From Bacillota bacterium (lineage in GTDB: Bacteria > Bacillota > Clostridia > Acetivibrionales > DSM-2933), in contig JAUZPS010000131.1 of assembly GCA_030705945.1 (NCBI GenBank), forward strand, positions 1-10,227: 10,227 nucleotides of DNA. The letters are read 5' to 3'. The position numbers were made by a program, and so were the translations under genes. Positions 1 through 7,209 of this stretch are shown piece by piece. How positions within the stretch are numbered: position 1 is the stretch's first letter; every line of letters starts with the position of its first letter. The notes beneath the pieces were generated by a model. That model did no database searches. It worked only from the letters and a program-made list of their open reading frames with translations, and was not told where the DNA came from.

Positions 1-1095
1 GGCGAAGAATGGTTAAATGACGACAATAGATACATTTCAAGCCTGCTTCCGACGGACGAAGTAATTCTTAATGTACAGGAACCCAACAACGGGAAATTAT
101 ATCCGAATATGGCTGTAAGAAATGTTGCTGGAACTAACGGACCAGCAGGAAGAATAGTTATCACTACCAATGACATTGGGTGCTGAATAACCAAGCATGT
201 TGTAAGATCAGGCGGCAAGGCGGTTGAGGATTACAAGTTCTGCTATAATCTGTTTGGTTGGATGTCGAAGGTGGCGGTAAACTTTGATGACACAAATGAT
301 AATGAATGGAACGGTAAAGACAATATAGCTGTAAAAGCTACGATTGCAAATAATGGAGCAAAGACGCAAACCTATGATCTTACAGAAACATACAATACTG
401 GTTTGTGGGATATAAGCCCTACGACAGAATATAATAATTATAAGAGCAAGGAACCATGGATTCTAAGTCTTGACGCAAAGGGATATCCTAATAAAGTGAA
501 GCTTGAGCCCAACCAAGCTGAAGACATTTCCTTTAAGATGAATTTCAAGACACTAGACAGCCAGAAATTTGATTTTACATTGAGAGCAAGCGAATCTGGA
601 GCGGTTAATACACGCGATGTTGATGAAAATACATTTACATTAAACAATGTTAAACTGTTAAAGCCTTCTCTAAATGTAACAAGCAATAGCCAAGACGGCA
701 AAAGCTTCAACGCGTTAGTTGGCACAGATAATCTCAAACTCAACGATATAAGACCCGTAAACTATGATTTGACTATTAAAATCAAAAAGGGAAATACGGT
801 AGTTGATCCTCAGAATATAATTGATCGTATTGAACTGGATAATGGAAACTCAGGAAGTCCCGCGATGGATAATATGACATTTGACTATTCGGATGCGGGT
901 GGAAAGCCTTTTGTAACTATTACATTAAATAATGTGAAATTTGATGCAATGGAACAAAGAGTAAAAATAAACGTTTACTTAAAGGGTAATGCAAGTAAAT
1001 CAGATTATGTTGTAAACGGTAAAGTCGAAGCTTTTGATCCTGTTACGCAAAAAAGACTCGGTTATTCTGATGAAACAACAATTAATTTAAAATAA
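1..1095 (+). pseudogene. 3' part of a large protein of unknown function, interrupted by an in-frame TGA
   Basis: One reading frame runs from the first base of the window to the TAA at 1093-1095, broken only by TGA at 184-186. The 61 codons before the stop and those after it read as one continuous protein (…VITTNDIGC, stop, ITKHVVRSGGKAVEDYKF…), and the first ATG after the stop (262) has no ribosome binding site. That is why I call one broken gene and not two. The true 5' end lies outside the window. The part after about base 262 is rich in Asp, Asn, Thr and Lys, has few cysteines and alternating hydrophobic strands (for example IAVKATIANNGAKTQTYDLT). This suggests one or two beta-sandwich domains of the kind found in extracellular proteins, resembling CARDB-type repeats. 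I do not recognise the family. If the TGA is a sequencing error or is read through, the gene is intact. If translation restarts, a 277-residue product from 262 is possible but poorly supported. Confidence 0.6.
184..186 (+). other. In-frame TGA interrupting the first gene
   Basis: The codon directly follows TGC (Cys), and open reading frame in the same phase continues for 302 more codons. A single base change from GGA (Gly) or TGG (Trp) would create it. No frameshift is needed to join the two halves. I see no convincing selenocysteine-insertion hairpin immediately downstream, so a nonsense mutation or a sequencing error is the simpler reading. Confidence 0.7.
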
Positions 1096-1120
1096 AAAAG
1101 TGAACAAAAAAGGAAGTATT

Positions 1121-1240
1121 AAAACTGGTATACTTGGCGTTTCAAAAACTTCAGCTTTGATAGTAAAATGTAGACGTATTAACTGCATTACTAATGTAAA
1201 ATCTTTTTCGCAACTTATGTAGCAAGTTTTTGAAACGCCC
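1121..1240 (-). repeat. Dispersed inverted-repeat element, copy A (MITE-like)
   Basis: Perfect 16-base terminal inverted repeats lie at 1136-1151 (GGCGTTTCAAAAACTT) and 1224-1239. Between them is a 69-base core (1150-1218) that recurs on the opposite strand at 3462-3530 with 64 of 69 positions identical and no gaps. The outer flank 1121-1135 (reading AGTATACCAG on the minus strand) also recurs, beside decayed copy B at 3303-3340. No transposase is present, so it would be non-autonomous if mobile. It may also act as a transcription barrier after the first gene or be transcribed as a structured RNA. I found no clear target-site duplication. Confidence 0.7.
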
Positions 1241-1412
1241 TAAATATTATACAGTTCGTTATCTTTTATTTTTGTAGAATTAATAGAAATATTAATCTAT
1301 AGTTTGTTATCTCTAGTTATAACGATCAGTTATATAAGACTGTATTTATTACTTGGCTATATGTGTTATTTTAATTTGCTAAATAAATTTAATATTAATT
1401 CCGATATATTTA

Positions 1413-1421
1413 TGGTATAGT
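1413..1421 (+). promoter_or_regulatory. Possible extended -10 promoter for the diguanylate cyclase
   Basis: TGG followed by TATAGT fits an extended -10 element (TGnTATAAT type). No good -35 hexamer sits 16-18 bases upstream. If used, it gives a leader of roughly 430 bases that includes the hairpin at 1471-1571. Weak call, because such matches are common in AT-rich DNA. Confidence 0.25.
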
Positions 1422-1470
1422 AAAGATATAGATAAAGAATTTTAAAACAATCGGTTCAAGTAAAGATTAT

Positions 1471-1571
1471 TTAGATTAAAATCATTCATTTTTATATTTG
1501 CCTTTTATAATTTTTCATAGGGTATTCCTAATGTAAATCTCAATGAAAGATAATAAATGATTTTAATTTAA
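1471..1571. repeat. Imperfect long inverted repeat upstream of the diguanylate cyclase
   Basis: Arms 1471-1486 and 1556-1571 pair over 16 positions with one G-T pair; 12 of these in a row are perfect (ATTAAAATCATT with AATGATTTTAAT). A further 10-base inverted repeat (1548-1557 with 1589-1598) overlaps the right arm and would compete with it, so two folds are possible. The pairs are almost all A-T, so stability is modest and the structure may be accidental. Confidence 0.35.
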
Positions 1572-1860
1572 CTATTTTCAAAGAGCTTTTTATTATCTAT
1601 CTTATTTTAGAAAAGCTTATATTCAAAGCAGTCTTTTATTATAATATATTTCCTTATGTTAAATGTAATTAGGACTTTATAACTTATTTTAGTATGTGTA
1701 TGAACAACTACTATTAAATTAAGTTAACAAAAAGCTTTATTATAAGTTATTTGAGTGGTGTTATCTTTGTATTAAAGCCTTTATGTTTAATCGGTAATTT
1801 TGTTACTTAATTAATTATTAGCAGAATTAATGTTATCTGTTAAAGAAAGGATGAATATTA

Positions 1861-3129
1861 TTGGCAAAGAATAATGCGCCTGAAAAGGGAAAGATAAGCA
1901 TTTTTGCAATACTTTTTATCTCTTTGGTATTAAGTTGCTCAATAAGCGCAATAGCATTTTTGCTTCTTCATAAATATATTTCGAAAAATCAATTAGATAC
2001 AATAATGCTTGCAATATCCGGGATAATAGGGATTTTGTCTTTGATAATATTTTTTCTATTTGGTTTACTTATCAACAGAATAACAATAGAGAGAACTTAT
2101 ATAAGGGAACTTAAGAATTTTAAGGACTTTACAGACGCAATACACCGCGCTCAATCTGAGAAAGAAGTTTACGAAAGAATGTACGAGTTTATCTGCAGAA
2201 CAGTTATGGTTAAAAATATAACATTATTTTATAAAAACACAATGCCTGTGGACGGTATTGAAGACGTCGTAGACAATCATTGGCAAAGAATAGGTTATGA
2301 AAAAGTTCCTCTATGTAACATGTCTCCTAAGAGCTGTCCCGTTATTAGAACAGGTAGAGAATGCCGGATTACAAGCATCCAAAATGGCATAAAATGCGCG
2401 TATCAGCTTCCCGAATACAAACAAGGCAGTTATGCTTGCCTCACAATAGTAAATATGGAATCTCCTCAGAGTATTCTACAGCTATACAGTCTGCAGGAAA
2501 ATGCTTTTAATGAAGCCCTGATTTTAAAAATTAAATCCTATACAGAAATTGCCAAGACTCTTATTAAAAGTAGACGTAAGATATCTACGCTTGATAAAAG
2601 CTCCAAGTTCGATAATCTTACAAAGGTGTACAATAGAGGGTATTTTAATGAGTTCATTAAAACTCAGGTCGATATTGCTCAAAATTCAAAAGAAGATCTA
2701 AGCATTATAATTCTCGATATAGATTTCTTCAAGAGGATTAATGATACTTATGGACATTTTGCCGGCGACCATGTATTAGCGCTTTTTGCAAAGCTGGTGG
2801 TTAAAACGGTGAGGATTACCGATCTGGTTGCCAGATACGGCGGGGAAGAGTTTGTTGTGGTTTTGCCTTCGACAGATATTGCCACAGCCCATGAGGTAGC
2901 TGAAAGAGTTAGACAGACTGTTGAAAAGGCATATATGCCTCCGTATGGAGATATAGATATACCATTTATTAGTTGCAGCGTTGGCGTTTCTTCAATGCCG
3001 CTATTTTGTGATAACAAGGATGACCTGATAAAGACCGCGGACTTAGCGTTATACAAAGCTAAAGGGGATGGAAGAAACAGGACGGTAGTTTATGAAAGAA
3101 GTATGGCCAATGTGAAGGAACTACAGTAA
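1861..3129 (+). CDS. Membrane-bound diguanylate cyclase with a cysteine-rich GAF-like sensor
   Basis: Makes cyclic di-GMP from two GTP at the inner face of the membrane. The 422-residue protein has two membrane segments near its N-terminus (about 13-37 and 47-72), a short helical linker, a sensor region of about 100-235 that looks GAF-like, and a C-terminal GGDEF domain (about 245-412). The active-site loop is GGEEF at 327-331 and the metal-binding stretch is LDIDFFKRIND at 285-295 (Asp286). An intact RxxD product-inhibition site (Arg318, Asp321) sits directly before the loop, so the enzyme should be active and feedback-controlled. The sensor holds five cysteines within 42 residues (152, 159, 168, 179, 193), which suggests metal, iron-sulfur or redox sensing; this last point is inference. 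The start is TTG at 1861, set by AAAGAAAGG at 1842-1850; the ATG at 1851 is out of frame. No EAL or HD-GYP partner lies in the window. Confidence 0.93.
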   Translation: MAKNNAPEKGKISIFAILFISLVLSCSISAIAFLLLHKYISKNQLDTIMLAISGIIGILSLIIFFLFGLLINRITIERTYIRELKNFKDFTDAIHRAQSEKEVYERMYEFICRTVMVKNITLFYKNTMPVDGIEDVVDNHWQRIGYEKVPLCNMSPKSCPVIRTGRECRITSIQNGIKCAYQLPEYKQGSYACLTIVNMESPQSILQLYSLQENAFNEALILKIKSYTEIAKTLIKSRRKISTLDKSSKFDNLTKVYNRGYFNEFIKTQVDIAQNSKEDLSIIILDIDFFKRINDTYGHFAGDHVLALFAKLVVKTVRITDLVARYGGEEFVVVLPSTDIATAHEVAERVRQTVEKAYMPPYGDIDIPFISCSVGVSSMPLFCDNKDDLIKTADLALYKAKGDGRNRTVVYERSMANVKELQ

Positions 3130-3221
3130 ATCAGAAGGTCATACAATGAAGATTTAATTTGCTTCAGAACTTCGAACATTAATCCTGAAAAATAATAAAT
3201 TTTATATGCTTTGAAGCTAAC

Positions 3222-3275
3222 ATTACCAGTAGTTAAGTGGCCAAAACACGGTCATGTAGCTACTGGTAATTTTTA
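3222..3275 (+). terminator. Compound stem-loop terminator after the diguanylate cyclase gene
   Basis: A perfect 11-base stem (3222-3232 ATTACCAGTAG with 3260-3270) is followed by TTTTTATT. The 27-base loop contains a second small hairpin (TGGCC … GGTCA, one G-T pair), giving a two-tier structure. It lies about 90 bases after the stop codon of the cyclase, in the right place for an intrinsic terminator. The loop is longer than usual. Confidence 0.6.
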
Positions 3276-3302
3276 TTCGGAGTGATTTGGATGATGAAAA
3301 CC

Positions 3303-3340
3303 CATATCAAGCTCTTGAAACGCTGAGTATACCAGCTTTT
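3303..3340 (+). repeat. Decayed partial copy B of the dispersed repeat
   Basis: TTGAAACGCTGAGTATACCAG at 3315-3335 matches 19 of 21 bases of the minus strand of copy A (outer inverted repeat plus flank). CATATCAAGCT just before it matches the end of the core with a small deletion between the two parts. Most of the core is missing. It is oriented like copy C, which begins 122 bases further on. Confidence 0.5.
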
Positions 3341-3461
3341 TGGCACTGACTAAATAAATTTTGTAGTTATGTATTAGTTATTTAAAAATAGGGAAAAATA
3401 TCCTTTACTTATAGATAACCAAATGTAAGGTTAATAAGATTAATAATGGTTTTAATATTAT

Positions 3462-3545
3462 ATAAGTTACGAAAAAGATTTTACATTAAAAATGCAGTTA
3501 ATACGTCTGCATTTTAATATCAAAGCTGAACTTTTCGCAACTTAT
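3462..3545 (+). repeat. Dispersed inverted-repeat element, copy C
   Basis: The core 3462-3530 matches the minus strand of copy A (1150-1218) at 64 of 69 positions without gaps. Inside is a perfect hairpin: AAAATGCAG (3489-3497), a nine-base loop, and CTGCATTTT (3507-3515). The ends differ from copy A. Here ATAAGTTACGAAAAAG (3462-3477) is mirrored by CTTTTCGCAACTTAT (3531-3545), so the core's own left end has been duplicated in inverted form in place of the GGCGTTTCAAAAA repeat. It lies about 280 bases upstream of glgB. Confidence 0.7.
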
Positions 3546-3740
3546 GAATCAAGGTATATATTTTGCAATATAAAAAAGTATGTAAAATGTTTATTTCAAA
3601 ATATATAGTTGCATCAGATTATTTATTTATGTAAATTATGATATGAAATAAAAGGATTTTGAGTTTTTTTGGCGAAATAAGGTTAAGATAACAAATGGAT
3701 ATAAATTTTAAATAAATTTTTATATCTTTAGTTATTAGTA

Positions 3741-3768
3741 TTGTATAAATATATATAATATATATAAT
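3741..3768 (+). promoter_or_regulatory. Probable SigA-type promoter of glgB
   Basis: TTGTAT (3741-3746), a 16-base spacer and TATAAT (3763-3768), about 60 bases before the glgB start codon. The -10 is a perfect match; the -35 matches TTGACA only in TTG. The surroundings are alternating AT, so an overlapping TATAAT at 3754-3759 is also possible. Confidence 0.4.
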
Positions 3769-3828
3769 ATTATAAGGTTCCATATATCAAATTTGAAAGA
3801 CAAACTGTAAAAAAAGGTGGTATAATCC

Positions 3829-6045
3829 ATGAATATTGCAGCTGATACAGAAAAGATTTTAGAAATTGTTAATGCTGAATGCAGAGATCCTTTTGGAATT
3901 CTTGGCATTCATAAGGTTGAGGGGTCTTCAAAAAGCGCAAAAGGGTTTGCTGTAAGAGCATTTTTGCCTAATGCTAAAAGTGTTAGAGTAGTTGATGATG
4001 AAACTGGAAACAGCTATGTTATGGAGAAAATACATGAGAATGGTTTTTTTGAAGTTATCATAGCAGATAAAAAAGATTTCTTTTTATACAAATATGAGAT
4101 TTTAGATTTTGAGGGAAATTCCTATTCTACTTATGATCCGTATAGATTTTTACCGGTGATATCTGATTTTGACCTGTACCTTTTTAACGAAGGAAATCAA
4201 CATAAGATATTTGAAAAGCTCGGAGCGCATATTACAACCATTGATGGAATAAAGGGTACATTGTTTGCTGTCTGGGCTCCATGCGCCAAAAGAGTAAGCG
4301 TTGTCGGGAACTTCAACCAGTGGGATGGAAGAAAACATCAAATGAGAAGCAGAGGATGTTCAGGAGTTTGGGAAATATTTATACCAGGCGTTAACAAAGA
4401 TGAGATATATAAATATGAGATAAAAACTCCACATAATGAATTGTACTTAAAAGCTGACCCATACGCCTTTTACTCTGAATTGAGGCCTGGAACAGCTTCT
4501 GTTATATATGATCTGGATGATTACAAATGGAACGATGATAACTGGATTAAGAACCGCAGCAACAATAGCACATTTGATAAACCTGTTTCAATCTATGAGC
4601 TGCATTTCGGCTCATGGGCAAGAAATGCCGAAGATCCGGAGTGTTTTCTCACATATACACAGATGGCTGATTCCCTTATTAAGTATGTTAAAGATATGGG
4701 ATATACGCATATAGAACTTCTTCCAATTTCTGAATATCCCTTTGATGGTTCATGGGGTTATCAGATAACAGGGTATTACTCTGTAACCAGCAGATATGGA
4801 AAACCGGAAGAGTTTATGTATTTTGTTGACAAATGCCATGAAAATGGAATTGGAATCATTCTTGACTGGGTTCCGGCGCATTTCCCAAAAGATGGCCACG
4901 GCCTTGCGCGTTTTGACGGCACAGCTCTATATGAGCATTATGACCAGAGGCAAGGAGAACACCCGGATTGGGGAACGCATATATTTAATTATTCCAGACA
5001 TGAAGTACGCAATTTCTTGGTTTCAAATGCGGTTTTCTGGTTTGAGAAATACCATATTGATGGTTTGAGGATTGATGCAGTCGCATCGATGTTATATCTT
5101 GATTACGCTAAAAAAGAAGGCGAATGGGTGCCTAATAAATGGGGCGGGAAAGAGAATGTTGACGCTATTGATTTTATGCGTCAATTGAATACTACCGTCT
5201 ATAAATACTTTCCGAATGTTATGATGATCGCCGAGGAATCAACTTCATGGGCGCTAGTATCTAAGCCGCCTCATGTAGGAGGCCTAGGATTTTCATATAA
5301 ATGGAATATGGGATGGATGAATGATTTTCTGACATATATAAGCAAAGACCCTATTTACCGCAAATATCACCAGAGTGAGCTTACATTTTCTTCAATCTAC
5401 GCTTTCTCAGAGAATTTTATTCTGGTTCTGTCCCATGATGAAGTTGTACATGGTAAATGTTCTATGATTAACAAGATGCCTGGCGACTACTGGCAAAAGT
5501 TTGCAGGTTTAAGAGGAACCTACGGCTATATGTACGCTCATCCAGGAAAGAAACTTTTATTTATGGGAAGTGAATTCGGACAATTCATAGAATGGAATTA
5601 TCAAAGCAGTTTGGATTGGCATCTGTTGGATTATGAGATGCATGGGAAAATGAAAAATTATGTAAGAGATTTAAATAATCTTTATAAGAATGAGCCGGCA
5701 TTATACGAAGTGGATTTTCATCATGAAGGTTTTGAATGGATTGATTGTAATGACGCGGATAACAGCATAATAAGTTTCGTTCGAAAAGCAAAAGATTGGA
5801 AAAACATGATTATCGTGGTATGTAATTTTACTCCAGAATTACACACAGGATATAGAATCGGAGTTCCTGTTGAAGGCTTCTATGAGGAAATTATGAATAG
5901 CGACTCGGAGATTTATGGTGGAAGCAACAAGGGGAATAAAGGCGGGTTGAATTCTGAAAAAATTGAATGCCACGGTAAACCAAATTCACTCTGTCTTACT
6001 ATTCCGCCATTAGGTGTGGTTTATCTGAAGCTTAAGAATAAATAG
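3829..6045 (+). CDS. glgB: 1,4-alpha-glucan branching enzyme
   Basis: Cuts an alpha-1,4-glucan chain and rejoins the piece by an alpha-1,6 bond, making the branches of glycogen in the cytoplasm. The 738 residues match the usual bacterial length (E. coli GlgB, 728). Order of parts: an N-terminal beta-sandwich module (about 15-115), a CBM48 module (about 140-230, with VVGNFNQWDG), a GH13 catalytic barrel (about 250-620) and a C-terminal beta domain. The four GH13 motifs are visible: DWVPAH at 346-351, GLRIDAV with the nucleophile Asp416, IAEES with the acid/base Glu469, and SHDEVVHGK with Asp537. These three sit exactly 11 residues beyond the E. coli triad (405, 458, 526). The start is the ATG at 3829, with AAGGTGG at 3814-3820 before it. 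It stands alone: no glgA, glgC, glgD or glgP is in the window. Followed by a long hairpin and a terminator. Confidence 0.97.
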   Translation: MNIAADTEKILEIVNAECRDPFGILGIHKVEGSSKSAKGFAVRAFLPNAKSVRVVDDETGNSYVMEKIHENGFFEVIIADKKDFFLYKYEILDFEGNSYSTYDPYRFLPVISDFDLYLFNEGNQHKIFEKLGAHITTIDGIKGTLFAVWAPCAKRVSVVGNFNQWDGRKHQMRSRGCSGVWEIFIPGVNKDEIYKYEIKTPHNELYLKADPYAFYSELRPGTASVIYDLDDYKWNDDNWIKNRSNNSTFDKPVSIYELHFGSWARNAEDPECFLTYTQMADSLIKYVKDMGYTHIELLPISEYPFDGSWGYQITGYYSVTSRYGKPEEFMYFVDKCHENGIGIILDWVPAHFPKDGHGLARFDGTALYEHYDQRQGEHPDWGTHIFNYSRHEVRNFLVSNAVFWFEKYHIDGLRIDAVASMLYLDYAKKEGEWVPNKWGGKENVDAIDFMRQLNTTVYKYFPNVMMIAEESTSWALVSKPPHVGGLGFSYKWNMGWMNDFLTYISKDPIYRKYHQSELTFSSIYAFSENFILVLSHDEVVHGKCSMINKMPGDYWQKFAGLRGTYGYMYAHPGKKLLFMGSEFGQFIEWNYQSSLDWHLLDYEMHGKMKNYVRDLNNLYKNEPALYEVDFHHEGFEWIDCNDADNSIISFVRKAKDWKNMIIVVCNFTPELHTGYRIGVPVEGFYEEIMNSDSEIYGGSNKGNKGGLNSEKIECHGKPNSLCLTIPPLGVVYLKLKNK

Positions 6046-6109
6046 GACTTATATAGGTAATTTAATGTAAATTTTTATATCAGATTGTTTAAAATGCCCT
6101 AAGTTATAT

Positions 6110-6204
6110 AAAAAGCACTATTAATCTTACATTTGACGGAGCAAAATAACGAACGCTTTAACGTTATTTTGCGATAGGCAAATGTAAAAGATTAATTGCT
6201 TTTT
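6110..6204 (+). repeat. Roughly 95-base bulged hairpin downstream of glgB
   Basis: Outer arms pair in blocks: AAAAAGCA (6110-6117) with TGCTTTTT (6197-6204), then ATTAATCTT and ACATTTG with their partners, with two-base bulges. After an internal loop comes a perfect 11-base inner stem, GCAAAATAACG (6141-6151) with 6162-6172. The 3' arm ends in TGCTTTTTATTT, so it could end glgB transcription. Just before it, TGTTTAAAATGCCCTAAG (6086-6103) weakly resembles the end of repeat copy A and the bases beyond it. It could be a terminator, an mRNA-stabilising 3' structure or a mobile-element remnant. Confidence 0.5.
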
Positions 6205-6218
6205 ATTTAATGATATTA

Positions 6219-6248
6219 AAAAAGCCGGTATATTGATACCGGCTTTTT
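6219..6248. terminator. Bidirectional intrinsic terminator between glgB and the stalk-domain gene
   Basis: A perfect 13-base stem AAAAAGCCGGTAT (6219-6231), the loop ATTG, and the mirrored arm 6236-6248, with A-tracts and T-tracts on both sides. It lies between two convergent genes, 10 bases from the end of the minus-strand gene, so it serves both directions. This is the clearest terminator in the window. Confidence 0.9.
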
Positions 6249-6257
6249 GCAATAATA

Positions 6258-7175
6258 TTATTGAGCAGGTGTTGGAGTATTTGCTGCAGCAGTTTCAGTT
6301 GGAACAGCTGTAGAAGTTGGGGTTGCCGGAACTGGTGTTGGTGTAGGCGTTGGTGTTGATGTCGGAGTAGAAGTAGGAGTTAAAGTAGCAGTTGGCGTCG
6401 GTGTGCTAGTCGAGGTAGGAGTATTAGTAGATGTAGGCGTAGAAGTTGGGGTTGCAGGAACAACTGTATGGTTATCAATTATTATAACTGTTTGAGATTG
6501 GTTGTCCCAGTCAAATTTCATTTTGAATATTTCACCAATAAACCTTATCGGTACGAAAGTTCTTGATCCAATTATACGAGCTGGAACCTCGATTTTAACA
6601 TTTGTCCCATCAACTTTTATTGTATCTGAGCCTAATTTTATTGTAACAATTGTATTTTTAGCTCCGTAAGTATCGCCATAAACAGATTTTGTTACAGTAA
6701 CTGTCTGAGTTGCGGAATCCCATGTAACATTTGCATTCAAGCCATTTGATATAGCCCTTAAAGGAACCAGTGTTCTTCCGCTGATTATGACAGGAGAAGA
6801 ATCTGTTTCAAGTTCCTCGCCGTTAATAAAAATCATTGTTTTATTTTTATTAACTTTTCTTTTTAAAGTCTGAAGCTTATTTAATAGCTTCTTCATATTC
6901 TCAAGGTCTTTTTCGGATTTTTTTATCTGTTCCTTAATTGCTTTTTCATCGAGATTGATAACAGATGCATTGCTGGAATAAGTTTTGTCAGTTACGGAAA
7001 TTTTAATGTCATCTTTTTTGATATCCTTATGTACGTTACCTTTTACATCCATTTTGATATTCTTTCTATCTCTTTCATCTCTTTCAATGCCTTTGCCATT
7101 ACCTTTAGCGTAAGAAAACACTCCGCCGGTTAGAATAAGTGTTACTGATAATAAGATACATAATAGCTTTCTCAT
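6258..7175 (-). CDS. Secreted copper-amine-oxidase-N ('stalk') domain protein with a Thr/Pro tail
   Basis: 305 residues, exported. A signal peptide (about 1-23, hydrophobic core LLCILLSVTLILTGGVF, cleavage near SYA) is followed by a charged stretch, a probable coiled coil (about 76-111), and one copper-amine-oxidase-N-like domain (about 114-234). That domain has the paired motifs ISGRTLVPLRAI and IGSRTFVPIRFIGE, typical of PF07833. Despite the family name, such domains in clostridia are not oxidases and probably act in wall or polysaccharide contact. Residues 239-305 are almost only Thr, Pro, Ser and Ala, like the linkers of cellulosomal proteins, but nothing follows: there is no dockerin, SLH or sortase motif, and a terminator comes at once. 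The start is fixed by AGGAGG seven bases before the ATG. It lies 84 bases downstream of rsgI on the same strand, so it is probably co-transcribed with it, with a possible SigI-type promoter of its own. Its exact role is unknown. Confidence 0.85.
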   Translation of the reverse strand: MRKLLCILLSVTLILTGGVFSYAKGNGKGIERDERDRKNIKMDVKGNVHKDIKKDDIKISVTDKTYSSNASVINLDEKAIKEQIKKSEKDLENMKKLLNKLQTLKRKVNKNKTMIFINGEELETDSSPVIISGRTLVPLRAISNGLNANVTWDSATQTVTVTKSVYGDTYGAKNTIVTIKLGSDTIKVDGTNVKIEVPARIIGSRTFVPIRFIGEIFKMKFDWDNQSQTVIIIDNHTVVPATPTSTPTSTNTPTSTSTPTPTATLTPTSTPTSTPTPTPTPVPATPTSTAVPTETAAANTPTPAQ

Positions 7176-7209
7176 AAATAGTCCTCCTGTTATTATTTTA
7201 TAATATATA

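Larger units (their letters stand above)
1096..1860. other. 765-base intergenic region without a gene
   Basis: This is very AT-rich, and no reading frame with a ribosome binding site is visible. It holds repeat copy A (1121-1240), an AT-rich hairpin (arms 1275-1285 and 1290-1299, one gap), a weak extended -10 candidate (1413-1421) and a longer imperfect hairpin (1471-1571). No classical terminator with a GC-rich stem follows the first gene; the large inverted repeat of copy A is the only strong structure there. I see no tRNA, CRISPR or c-di-GMP riboswitch pattern. Confidence 0.6.
3130..3828. other. 699-base intergenic region between the cyclase and glgB
   Basis: No gene is supported here. 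In order it holds the cyclase terminator (3222-3275), decayed repeat copy B (3303-3340), repeat copy C (3462-3545), an AT-rich hairpin just before the glgB promoter (an eight-base GATATAAA / TTTATATC stem around 3695-3726), and the probable glgB promoter (3741-3768). Confidence 0.6.

Noticed and set aside
184..240. Selenocysteine insertion at the TGA
   Set aside because: No convincing hairpin with a conserved loop directly downstream; a point mutation or error is simpler.
438..743. Minus-strand reading frame of 101 codons
   Set aside because: Lies antisense inside the first gene, has no ribosome binding site and no recognisable protein features.
1241..1860. c-di-GMP riboswitch upstream of the cyclase
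   Set aside because: The conserved blocks of the GEMM class I aptamer are not visible, and the region is almost pure AT.
2748..3056. Minus-strand reading frame of 102 codons
   Set aside because: Antisense to the strongly conserved GGDEF domain, so it is a shadow of that coding sequence.
4508..5068. Two plus-strand reading frames of 68 and 90 codons inside glgB
   Set aside because: Other-phase shadows of the catalytic domain, with no start signals.
6258..6460. Tandem DNA repeat or CRISPR-like array
   Set aside because: The repetition comes from Thr/Pro codons in a real reading frame; units are short, irregular and without spacers.
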